42,095 nucleotides of DNA from Schizochytrium sp. CCTCC M209059 (taxonomy: Eukaryota; Sar; Bigyra; Thraustochytrida; Thraustochytriidae): positions 127,687-169,781 of the forward strand of contig KN805389.1 of NCBI GenBank assembly GCA_000818945.1, written 5' to 3'. The notes under the pieces are model-generated. The model did not search any database, had not been told where the DNA came from, and saw only the letters and a program-made list of their open reading frames with translations. This document shows, in pieces, positions 19,053 to 27,680 of this stretch. Position 1 is the first letter of the stretch; every line of letters starts with the position of its first letter. The translations under genes and the position numbers were made by a program.

Positions 19053-20521
19053 AACGATGCAGTAGTGTCTCGAATGTCGATCGTTGCGGACGCGCGGGTG
19101 GGTTCCGAAACCGAACCTCGCCCATCCACACTACTACGCAGAGCAGAGACCAAAGGTAACGCGGGCGGAGACTTGCTCTCGTCCTCACTTGCGGCGCTCT
19201 CCCCTGACTCCTCATTATCGCCTGTCTCTGGGAGCGTCCCTGCGCCATGAACGCTGTCATCTTCCTCCTCGTGGTTCGCCATGACCAGATCCGTCGTTGA
19301 ATTCTCTTCTTGCTGCGGTTGCTGTCGCCAGCGGCGCCTTCTGCCTCGCTGTTGTTGTTGTTGTTGCTGCTGCTGCTGCTGCTGCCGTATTGACGCAGTA
19401 CCTGCTGAACCCCCGCCCGTGCCTACGTTCTGGGCGCTTGCCTTTTCGCCAGCGTCGTTGGGGATCTTTTCGTCGTCGTTTCCTCCATCATCGTTACCAC
19501 CAGCGCCGTCATCGACATCGTCGTCATCATCGTCCTCGTCGTCCTCGTCCACCCCGCCGTCATCATCGCCTCGTGCAACGCGTTCGGAAGTTTGCGTACC
19601 GTGCGTTGACAGGCTCGGATTCTCAAAGTACTGCCGCCCAGTGAAACTTGCATGGACGGATGCAGGCGTGACGCCCGCCGATGGTGTCTCGGCAACCCAG
19701 TGGATCAACATGAGCGCCGCGCAGTACTCGAGATCTGCTAGAGAGAGAAAATGAGTGCGCTTGCGCGTAGAGAGAGGGTGAAACCTATTGTACAAGAGGA
19801 AAATAATGCAGGTGTAGCGCTCCGCAAGAGACAGAGGGATGAGATACACGTCCGCAATGGTAGCCATCACGTTTCCCTCGAAATTTCGCTCGTCCAAGGT
19901 CATGTAAATACGACGGAGATTGTCAAATTGACGGCGGCAGCTCGGTAGCAAAACGCCCGCATTCTCTGCGACCTCGTCGAGATCCTTTCGAGCACGCGTA
20001 GAGAGTTTGCGACCCAGCAATTCGCGGTAAACATTGTCGTTAAATTCGTAGTATCTGCGCACAATGTATTGCTGGACTCGAGGTGAGAGCTGCACAAGCA
20101 TTTGGCGACGCAGGAGCTGCGGTTGATAGAGGCGCTCCTCAAGCAGCTCGTACAATCTGTACTGGTCAACGGAATCCCTATAAAGCAAGAGGAGCAGCTG
20201 TCGTTCGTCGGGATCAGGTTCACTGCCCAGCTTGGTGCGTCGAAAGTACACGACCCAATCTTCGCGCAGACCAAAGAGCCACAGGTCAAAGACGGCCAAG
20301 TTGACCGCGACAGGCTCCGTTTGCGCCACATGAAAGACGACCTTTGACGAGTCCACGGCCTCCTGCAGCATTCGCGCAAGCTGCGCGAAGCTCCACTGCG
20401 TCGCCGCCGACGTCGCCGCAGCGCTGCTGGCCACGGGTCTCGCCTGCGGCGACGTCGCTCCCGCCGCTGTCACCGCCGTTGCCCTCGCGGCCTCGGCGGC
20501 CTGCGCGTCGCCGCCGTCCAT
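18470..20521 (-). CDS. FIBP-like protein (acidic FGF intracellular-binding protein family) with large insert
   Basis: 683 residues, against about 360 in animal FIBP. The N-terminal block (about 45-275) is strongly FIBP-like: WLFGLREDWVVYFRR, LLLLYRDSVDQYRLYELLEE, QLSPRVQQYIVRRYYEFN and the LEYCAALMLIHW segment. The C-terminal block (about 530-683) matches the FIBP end, with SLVNIGAGLAQAKELHDFFED and a final helix. Between them lie about 245 residues (275-520) of Asp/Gly, Ser and Gln repeats with two polyQ runs, in frame with no stop. FIBP is a widely conserved intracellular protein of unclear molecular role, so no reaction can be assigned. Start is the first ATG, followed by an Ala/Thr-rich stretch. 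It is divergent from the F-box/ankyrin gene. Confidence 0.9.
19003..19052 (-). repeat. CAG/CAA polyQ tract in the FIBP-like gene
   Basis: A run of CTG with a few TTG on the plus strand, coding about 17 consecutive glutamines on the minus strand. The codons are mostly pure CAG, the kind of tract prone to length change. Confidence 0.9.
19350..19385 (-). repeat. Second polyQ tract in the FIBP-like gene
   Basis: About twelve Gln codons (CAG then CAA) on the minus strand, followed by an Arg-rich segment. It is part of the low-complexity insert. Confidence 0.85.
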
Positions 20522-20664
20522 CCCTGCCGCGAGCTTTCTCAGCGCCGCCGGCCTTCGCGCGCGTTCGCGCGCAGCTCACGCGCGACTCGGCCGCGCTGCG
20601 TCGCGCCTCCGCTCCGCTCCCCTTCTGCGTCCCCGCGCGCCCCGCCCTCCTCGCTGCTGCCGCT

Positions 20665-20699
<35 letters not shown>
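20665..20699. repeat. (GTCGCC)n hexanucleotide repeat
   Basis: Almost six perfect GTCGCC units about 145 bp upstream of the FIBP-like start codon, probably in its leader or promoter. Confidence 0.85.
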
Positions 20700-20700
<1 letters not shown>

Positions 20701-21050
20701 ATCGGCCGCGAGGAATGGATGCATGAATTCATGGCTGGATGAATGGATGGATATTCGCCTTCGCCGGCGGCCTCCCTTCGCCGGCCTCCCTTCGCCGGCC
20801 ATCGCCCGGCCGCCTTCGGGGCCAGCGTCGCGGCGCCATCGCGGTCTCCGCCAGATCCTCCCCGCCCGCGGCCGCCCGCGAGCGCGCGCGCGAAGGGCGT
20901 CTGCGCCTGCTGCTCGCCGCCCCGCGCTCCTGCTCTGCGCGGCGAAGCGCTCTCAGGCCGGCGCCGCGGACCGGGCCCGGAACGTGCCTGGAACTAGCGC
21001 GGAACAAGAGCGGAACCTCGGGCAGGAGGAGGGAGGGAGAGCGGCGCAGA

Positions 21051-21667
21051 GCAGAGCGCAGCAGAGCGCAGCAGAGCGCAGCAGAGCGCAGCAGAGCGCA
21101 GCAGAGCGCAGCAGAGCGCAGCAGAGCGCAGCAGAGCGCAGCAGAGCGCAGCAGAGCGCAGCAGAGCGCAGCAGAGCGCAGCAGAGCGCAGCAGAGCGCA
21201 GCAGAGCGCAGCAGAGCGCAGCAGAGCGCAGCAGAGCGCAGCAGAGCGCAGCAGAGCGCAGCAGAGCGCAGCAGAGCGCAGCAGAGCGCAGCAGAGCGCA
21301 GCAGAGCGCAGCAGAGCGCAGCAGAGCGCAGCAGAGCGCAGCAGAGCGCAGCAGAGCGCAGCAGAGCGCAGCAGAGCGCAGCAGAGCGCAGCAGAGCGCA
21401 GCAGAGCGCAGCAGAGCGCAGCAGAGCGCAGCAGAGCGCAGCAGAGCGCAGCAGAGCGCAGCAGAGCGCAGCAGAGCGCAGCAGAGCGCAGCAGAGCGCA
21501 GCAGAGCGCAGCAGAGCGCAGCAGAGCGCAGCAGAGCGCAGCAGAGCGCAGCAGAGCGCAGCAGAGCGCAGCAGAGCGCAGCAGAGCGCAGCAGAGCGCA
21601 GCAGAGCGCAGCAGAGCGCAGCAGAGCGCAGCAGAGCGCAGCAGAGCGCAGCAGAGCGCAGCAGAGC
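21051..21667. repeat. Perfect 10-bp minisatellite, about 61.7 copies
   Basis: The decamer GCAGAGCGCA repeats 61 times without a visible change, plus a 7-base partial unit. Because 10 is not a multiple of 3, all three forward frames read the same ten-residue peptide repeat (AERSRAQQSA) and all three reverse frames read another (LRSAALCCAL), with no stops. It lies midway between two divergent genes and about 420 bp from a run of N, so the copy number in the assembly may not be exact. Confidence 0.98.
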
Positions 21668-22086
21668 AAGAACTCGGATTGGGCGGGCGCGAGGGTAGAC
21701 GCCATGGGCGCGGCGGGCGCCGAGACCCGGCCAGGGCCGCGGCCGGCGGCGAGGAAGACGCCTCGGGGGTCTGCGATGGCGGAGGGAGCTTCGCGCGAGG
21801 CGACGACGACCTCGACGACCTCGACGACCTCGACGCCGTCGACCTTGACCTCGACGAGGACGACGGAGACGAGGGCGACGACGAACAGAAGGAGGAGATC
21901 GCGGAAGAAAGCACAGGGGAAGGCGAAGGGAGAGACACCGACCGAAGAGCGTGTTCTCGAAGACGGGAAGGAAAGAAGCGCATCCTCGGCGGGCAGTAGC
22001 AGCAACAGGAGCAGGAGGAAGATGGGGACGCGCTCCGAAGCCCACGCTAAGCCAGCCAGCAAGCGCGACATGCAAAAACCCGCCCC

Positions 22087-22113
22087 NNNNNNNNNNNNNN
22101 NNNNNNNNNNNNN
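22087..22113. other. Assembly gap (27 N)
   Basis: A run of 27 undetermined bases. The reading frame cannot be followed across it, so any protein frame drawn through this point is unsupported. Confidence 0.99.
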
Positions 22114-22262
22114 CCGCAACGTGCGACGTTGCGGCGAACAAACGTGGCTCGAGACGCAGGCAACAACGTAAACGCAATGGCAAGAGTCGCGCTGTCACCT
22201 CTGTGGAGAAGAACGGGCAGCGACATGGCGGCGACAGCTGCGGGAAGGAGCGTCCTGCTGGA

Positions 22263-23903
22263 ATGCTTCAGGTCCTGCCCGATTTGATCCTAACTCGCAT
22301 CTCTTCCTTTCTTGGAGAGGTGCACGAGCTCAAGGCTTTTCGGGCCACGTGTAAACCTGCTTTGGACGCTGTGCGAAGCAACGATGATGCTGCGCTAATT
22401 CTTCGTGGCCGGCATTCGGAGCAGCAGTGGAGGATGTTTGACGACGCGCGCTTTGGAAGTCAGCTCCGTTTCTTATCAATCCAATACTGTAACATTACCT
22501 CCGATGCCCTGGAGGCGATTTTAGAGAGGCATGCCGCCACGCTCGAGTTTGTGCAGTGTAACAAACTCTATGCGGCACACTTTTCAGAGGCTTTGCTCGC
22601 CCAGCCAGAACGTTACCCGGCGCTTCGTGCGTTCGGCAATTGCGGTCTTTTGGGTGCGTACAAGAGCGGCGACGCCACAAACCAGGCCATCTTACGTGCC
22701 TGGCAGGCCGTTCCCAATGGCCCCGCATTTGGCGCACTCCAAGCGGTAGCTCTCACCAATATGCGTCTTCAAGCCCCACTCGTCGTGGCGCTCATGTCGT
22801 GTGGAAATCTCGAGGAATTGCACTTGGCTGGGAGTTTTTTGGTAGACTGGGACAAGATCGCCCCTGTTGAGGGCGCTCCTCCGGCGCGTACCCGTTTGCG
22901 TGCTCTGGAAGCCACCTTCGTCGAGCAAAGTGATATTGATGCCCTCGTGGATCGAGTAGAACCCAAGCCCGCGATTGTAAACTACATCAAGACATCCACT
23001 GTGCCGCACGCCTGGGGCACAGGCGCTGGCCGCATTTGCGCACGAAGTAGCTTGGTCGCGCGCAATAAGGACGGCCGGAGTGCACTGCATGTCATTTCCA
23101 GCAACTTGTGCGCAGGGGCAGACATCGAAAACGAGTGCGCCACACTCATTCGGCTCGGGGCCGACTTCCTGCAACGCGACAACAAGTCTCGAACCGCTCT
23201 GCACGTGGCTTGTTTGTACAATCAGCCTGCTTTACTACGCGCTGTGTGGAATGCGAGTGCTGACGGGCCCATGCAGATTTTAGAAGCCATGAAATTGAGG
23301 ACGATCGTGGGAGAGTCCCCTCTCTACGTGGCTGCGCTCAAAGGGTTTGACGATTGCGTTGAGATTATGTGCGATGCTGTCAAGCGTCACATTGAAGCTG
23401 CGCCCCAGGCCGAGCGCGACGAGGTGCGCTCGTCGCTGTTGCACAAGCTTGTTAACGCAGATCTTTGGACGCCGCTTCATGGCGCGGCAATTGGAGGCCA
23501 CTTGCGTTGCGCTGACTTGCTCCTCGAGATTGGCTTCCACCCCCAGATGCGCACCAAGGACAGCGAGACTTCACTGCACGCTGCATGCTTCACGGGCCAT
23601 CTCGACATGCTTAACAAGCTCCTTGCTCACGGTGGAAGCTTAGACGCTGCCGCAGAAATCGTAGCTGTCCGTGCGAACCAGGGACAATGCGCAGACTTTG
23701 TACGTCGCGTACTTCGAGAATCTGGCCACGCCAGCGCTGTGGGCGATCGTCCTCGTCGCAAGCCCAAATCTGCGCGCGGTAGTGCACGGCGACAGACGAG
23801 GCAAGCACCTGCAGGAAAGAAGAACAAGGCAGCGAATGCCCAGAAGAACGACGTAGGACGTAGAACGTCTGTTGCACTTCCGTCCGCCGAGCCCTCAACA
23901 TAA
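22263..23903 (+). CDS. F-box and ankyrin-repeat protein
   Basis: 546 residues from the first in-frame ATG after the gap. Residues 2-40 form an F-box (LPDLILTRISSFLGEV, then a conserved ATCK), the SKP1-binding module of SCF ubiquitin ligases. Residues about 55-230 have leucine-rich, LRR-like spacing. Residues about 260-480 carry at least four ankyrin-type units (DGRSALHVISS, KSRTALHVACL, WTPLHGAAIGGHLRCADLLLE, SETSLHAACFTGHLDML), the expected substrate-binding part. The tail (about 490-546) is strongly basic. By analogy it would recruit a target for ubiquitination; the target is unknown. The true start could lie upstream, because the frame is open back to the gap. Confidence 0.85.
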   Translation: MLQVLPDLILTRISSFLGEVHELKAFRATCKPALDAVRSNDDAALILRGRHSEQQWRMFDDARFGSQLRFLSIQYCNITSDALEAILERHAATLEFVQCNKLYAAHFSEALLAQPERYPALRAFGNCGLLGAYKSGDATNQAILRAWQAVPNGPAFGALQAVALTNMRLQAPLVVALMSCGNLEELHLAGSFLVDWDKIAPVEGAPPARTRLRALEATFVEQSDIDALVDRVEPKPAIVNYIKTSTVPHAWGTGAGRICARSSLVARNKDGRSALHVISSNLCAGADIENECATLIRLGADFLQRDNKSRTALHVACLYNQPALLRAVWNASADGPMQILEAMKLRTIVGESPLYVAALKGFDDCVEIMCDAVKRHIEAAPQAERDEVRSSLLHKLVNADLWTPLHGAAIGGHLRCADLLLEIGFHPQMRTKDSETSLHAACFTGHLDMLNKLLAHGGSLDAAAEIVAVRANQGQCADFVRRVLRESGHASAVGDRPRRKPKSARGSARRQTRQAPAGKKNKAANAQKNDVGRRTSVALPSAEPST

Positions 23904-24914
23904 TATTAGGTATCCACATCATCTCGAGGTATTACGTCAAGTGTATGATGTCTAAACAGTGATATAGCCTTCTTTGGTGCTGCGTCGAGTTTCCCCTGAA
24001 TATCCGCATGGAATCTTGGTTTCAAGACCTTGTCGAGTGCGTCGTTCTCATGGGATCATCTAACAATTATCATTTACATGGCATGTACCTAGGGTATAAT
24101 GTGTGGGCAGGTTCTTCGTGCAAGCAAGTTCGTCTGTCAACGGGTCACGTGTGAAAAGGCATATATATCATTGGCCATTGTTCAATATAATGTGATCGAG
24201 CAAAAACAGCCAGGCCTCGGATCTCGCCAAGTTTCCGTCGACAAATGATTAGGTGGTTCTGTCTCTCCTACCAAACCAAACTTTTTTTCCGCGCAATCAT
24301 CCTTGCTTTCACTGTCGTCTCCCAGACAAAGACATGCGCGCCGGGTCTCTCAAGTCTGCCTTTTTCGGGGGGCAGTGCCTCCATGCATGCCAGCGCCAAC
24401 ACTTTACTACGTACAGTTAGATACAAGTGAAAAAGAGAGAAAGTGCGCAACTCATTTTTATGGTGCCTGTGGTGGGCCGGCCGTTCGTGCCTTCGCGACG
24501 GCGGCGACAGTCAGACCTCGAAGCCTCGGGAGCGAACGGCGCTCGGCTTCGCGCGCGCGGTGCGCAGGATGGCAAGGGAGCCCCGCACGTAAACTGCGCC
24601 GCTGCATCTCTGTCCACTCGCCGGCACGTCCGTCCTCGCGCTTGTACACGGAGTTTGGGAGGAGGAGGGTTTGTCGGCCCTGTCTGCTCGCTCGCGACGT
24701 TCGCATACGCCGACGTGCGGAGTCGCGACGGTTTAAGCGTGGCTCTGAGCAACCCATCCTCTTTAAAGAATACGAGAGCTTGCAAGCGTCAAGCCATTTC
24801 GTAGAGACCCGGCTAGCTAACTAGCTCGCTAGCTAGCTCGCGCGCTAACATTTTAGCAAGCAAGACAGCTAGCTACTCAGCCAACCAGACAGCCAACCAG
24901 CCAGCCAGCGAGCC
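23904..24914. other. 1-kb region upstream of the SMG7-like gene
   Basis: No gene seen. The first half is lower in GC. The last hundred bases before the ATG at 24915 (about 24812-24913) are built of AGCTAGC, AGCAAGCAAG and CCAGC/CCAACCAGA units, similar to the leader before kinase 2. Confidence 0.5.
24812..24913 (+). repeat. CCAGC/AGCTAGC-rich leader of the SMG7-like gene
   Basis: Short degenerate repeats (GCTAGCTAACTAGC, AGCAAGCAAG, CCAGCCAGC) end directly at the start codon. A similar mixture occurs at 16233-16276 before kinase 2. This may be a shared leader/promoter style or simple slippage. Confidence 0.5.
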
Positions 24915-27533
24915 ATGGACCGGACCCTGGCGCTGGGCCTCGAGCATGTTGATCGCCTGCGCAAGCTGTACCGAGGTAAACCTCGCGACACAGCCGCGAT
25001 TGAGCGTGTCGCTAAAGATGCACGTTTGCGACTCGAAGAAGTCATCTTGGACGATCCGCAGCTCGCCGCGCGTCGTGAGGTCGAAGACCAGCTATGGAGA
25101 TACTGCTACTACAAACGCATCGAAGAATTTCGGAAAAATCTCGCACAAGCGGGGCGGCCCTCGCAAGCCTCTGATGCGCGTGAAGCGGCACAGCGCCAGC
25201 GCGCCCTGCGTGGCGCCTTTCTGCACTTTCTAGACGTTGCGCAGAGTCAGTATTCAGCCTTTCTTGATCGACTCGAGGAGAAGCGCAAGTCGACGTCTTC
25301 TGATGAGGCGCGCAAGACCCTTTACGCAACTTCAATTCATCGGTGCCATCTTTTCTCGGGAGACCTGGCTCGCTATCGGGAGCTCAATGACACTTCGCGA
25401 GACAAGAAGTCTTTTGATGCGGCCTCGCGTCACTACCGTCAAGCCCTTAAGGCCTATCCCCACAAAGGAAACCCGCACAACCAGCTTGCAGTTCTTGCAC
25501 AGTACCGCAACGCAATGGTCATTGCCCTGTTTCGCTATGTCATGGCCTTGAGTGTGGCAGAGCCATTTGAGACCGCACGAACCAACTTGGGCATGCTCTA
25601 CGACGCGGTTCTGCGGGATGTCCGAAAGAGAAACCTTCTCTCACAAACGCCGCTTCCAGCAAACGCACCCATCACCGGATCTCAGCGCGCGGGTCTCTTG
25701 CGTGATTTTTCCTTTCGCTTTGTCCTCGTGCATGGCATGATTGCTGGCCGCCTCAAACTTAAGCCCGAAGAGAACACAAGCTTGCGCACACTTGTGGCCC
25801 GCGTGGTCGACGAACTTGCCCTCCTCGTGCGTAAGTCGGCATTGAACATTGAGATGCGATTGGGTCTCGTTGTAGCATGCATTACGCTCATTCTCGACGC
25901 GCGCAAGAGTCAGGCAGACTTGCGAGCTGCAGAAGCCCTCGCCTTTGCTGTAATTTCCACTTTTGCAAAGCATCTTGCGGATGCGAGCTCACACGCGGCT
26001 TCGAGTGCGACGCCTGGGGAAGCTCTTGCCGCCGTTTCCGTCTTTCTCGAATGGCTTCGCGCAGATGCAGCAGCAGCAGCAGCAGCAACCAGCACTCAAG
26101 GTACAAGTATTCAGGTCGACCGAGAGGCGGCGGGCCCATTGTGGTCCTCACTGGCGACGCTCTGGCCATCTCTCGTGTGTGCAGCCCAAAAATCTACTTC
26201 CGATGGCGCATCTTCGCAAGACGCAAACGACTATGTGCTTTTGTGGGAGGATCTCGAGCTCGAGGCGTTTGTCCCTTTGCAGAACAGTCGCGGCCAGAAA
26301 ACCGTACAAGCCCTTGCCGGACGAGTCGAACCAGCATCCCAAGGCATTCACCGTGAAAAGGCCGCAACAGAACGGGCCCGGCGCGTTTGCATGATTTGCG
26401 ACTGGATGGCACGCGATCCTCGGCGAAGTCACGTCTTGCCCTTCGATGCTCGCATGCCTGACATGGCTAAGAGAAGCGATAGTGCCCCCGCCGTCTCATC
26501 TGCGGCAAGCATCTTGGATGAGCCAAGCAGCTCCGAGCGTACACTTTCACAGGAGGGGCCAGCTTCCGCCTCATCGCCCACGCGTCATTCGGCTTCCTTG
26601 GCCGAAGCTGGCTGGTCTGGGTCGCAAGCTCATGCGTCGCCTCGTGCTCGTACCGGAGGCGAACCAGGGTCGGCACACGATGACGACAATGAGGACATCA
26701 TTATGCTCGTGCCCGGGGCTTTGACGGCTTCGAGCACGGCGTCTGCTCATCGATCATCTAATAGCGCATCCTCGACGCGACCACTAGAAGCTACATCAGC
26801 GGCGACGTCGTCAGGTGCGCAGCAGTCGCGGCAGTCTCCAGCCCTCGCGGACAATGCTAGGGCTGGCCTTGATGCGAGCAGGCTTGCCTTCCATCTTGCA
26901 GATAATTCGAACCTTTCCGAAGGCGGCGATCATCTCAACGCTTCATTTTGTCCACCCGCGCTTCATCCGGGGTCTTCATTTTTCGCAGAGTCTGCATCAT
27001 CGGCAATGTCTCTTCCTCCTTCGACTTCAGCGACTTCGACATTTGCCGCCGGATACCCGGGCGCCCTTGCTCCACCGACGGTCTTTGGATCGAGCTCGGG
27101 CTCGAACACGCATTTGCTTCCTCACCACATCCAAGAAGGGCACCATCAGCAGTCCCAGCAAGAACAGCAGCAGCTGCAGCAACATCAACAGCAGGAATCG
27201 ATTCGACGGACAGTAGGCTCGCATGGCGCGGCCGATGGCTGGCAGCGGCCACCGGGCATGGACTTTGTGTCCAAACCTTCGGCGAGCGGCTCGGCTGGAC
27301 CCTTGCTTTCGCCATCAGACCTCCTCCCCTCGCTTCCTTTCCTCCCTCCAATGGACAAGGCAAGGAATGCGCATGCCAATGACAGTAGCGGCAGCAAAAT
27401 CAGAAGCAGCAACGAGGATTATACAAGTACTAGCTTGCACCAGACACGCAGCGCGCAAGACGCTGCTGCGGGACGCCTCGGCATTATGTCCGCCCGCCCG
27501 CCGCCTGGATTCGTGCAAAACAGTGGAAATTAG
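24915..27533 (+). CDS. SMG7/EST1-like protein
   Basis: 872 residues. Residues about 1-135 match the EST1 N-terminal helices. Residues about 135-260 form the 14-3-3-like TPR region, with the family signature HRCHLFSGDLARYREL, YRQALKAYPHKGNPHNQLAVLAQY and ALSVAEPFETARTNL. The helical EST1 domain continues to about 520 and includes LLWEDLELEAFVPLQ, like the LPEDxELRGFxPL segment of SMG7. The tail is disordered, Ser- and Gln-rich. There is no PIN nuclease domain, which points to SMG7 rather than SMG6 (SMG5 has a PIN-like fold). The expected role is to bind phosphorylated UPF1 in nonsense-mediated decay; a telomerase role (EST1) is the alternative. Convergent with the SNF1-like kinase. Confidence 0.88.
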   Translation: MDRTLALGLEHVDRLRKLYRGKPRDTAAIERVAKDARLRLEEVILDDPQLAARREVEDQLWRYCYYKRIEEFRKNLAQAGRPSQASDAREAAQRQRALRGAFLHFLDVAQSQYSAFLDRLEEKRKSTSSDEARKTLYATSIHRCHLFSGDLARYRELNDTSRDKKSFDAASRHYRQALKAYPHKGNPHNQLAVLAQYRNAMVIALFRYVMALSVAEPFETARTNLGMLYDAVLRDVRKRNLLSQTPLPANAPITGSQRAGLLRDFSFRFVLVHGMIAGRLKLKPEENTSLRTLVARVVDELALLVRKSALNIEMRLGLVVACITLILDARKSQADLRAAEALAFAVISTFAKHLADASSHAASSATPGEALAAVSVFLEWLRADAAAAAAATSTQGTSIQVDREAAGPLWSSLATLWPSLVCAAQKSTSDGASSQDANDYVLLWEDLELEAFVPLQNSRGQKTVQALAGRVEPASQGIHREKAATERARRVCMICDWMARDPRRSHVLPFDARMPDMAKRSDSAPAVSSAASILDEPSSSERTLSQEGPASASSPTRHSASLAEAGWSGSQAHASPRARTGGEPGSAHDDDNEDIIMLVPGALTASSTASAHRSSNSASSTRPLEATSAATSSGAQQSRQSPALADNARAGLDASRLAFHLADNSNLSEGGDHLNASFCPPALHPGSSFFAESASSAMSLPPSTSATSTFAAGYPGALAPPTVFGSSSGSNTHLLPHHIQEGHHQQSQQEQQQLQQHQQQESIRRTVGSHGAADGWQRPPGMDFVSKPSASGSAGPLLSPSDLLPSLPFLPPMDKARNAHANDSSGSKIRSSNEDYTSTSLHQTRSAQDAAAGRLGIMSARPPPGFVQNSGN

Positions 27534-27680
27534 GATAAAGCTTTAGTCTGTGATAAGATGGGTAGTTCTTCAAAGGGGGGGGACGGCGTTTTCGCTCTCC
27601 CCGACTAGTGCGAAGACCAAAAGCCAGATGGGTGTGCATCAAATTCTGCTCGTTTCAATTTTGTCGGTTGTCTCGTCGTC

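Larger units (their letters stand above)
20522..22262. other. Divergent intergenic region with repeats and an assembly gap
   Basis: 1.74 kb between the FIBP-like start (-) and the proposed F-box start (+). It includes a GTCGCC hexamer array (20665-20699), repeated CCTCCCTTCGCCGG-like units (about 20763-20805), the 10-bp minisatellite (21051-21667), a GACCTC repeat (about 21809-21834) and a run of N. The open frames through the minisatellite arise because the repeat has no stop codon in any frame. Part of 21700-22262 could be 5' coding sequence or leader of the F-box gene, but the gap prevents a decision. Confidence 0.6.

Noticed and set aside
21051..21667. CRISPR-like array
   Set aside because: Units are 10 bp with no spacers, in a eukaryotic genome. 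It is a simple minisatellite.
20723..22198. Long frames on both strands through the 10-bp minisatellite (repeats of AERSRAQQSA or LRSAALCCAL)
   Set aside because: The repeat has no stop in any frame, so open frames are automatic. They also cross the run of N, where the frame is unknown.
24303..24824. A 173-codon plus-strand frame upstream of the SMG7-like gene
   Set aside because: Arg/Ser-rich with no domain, competing with equally long minus-strand frames.
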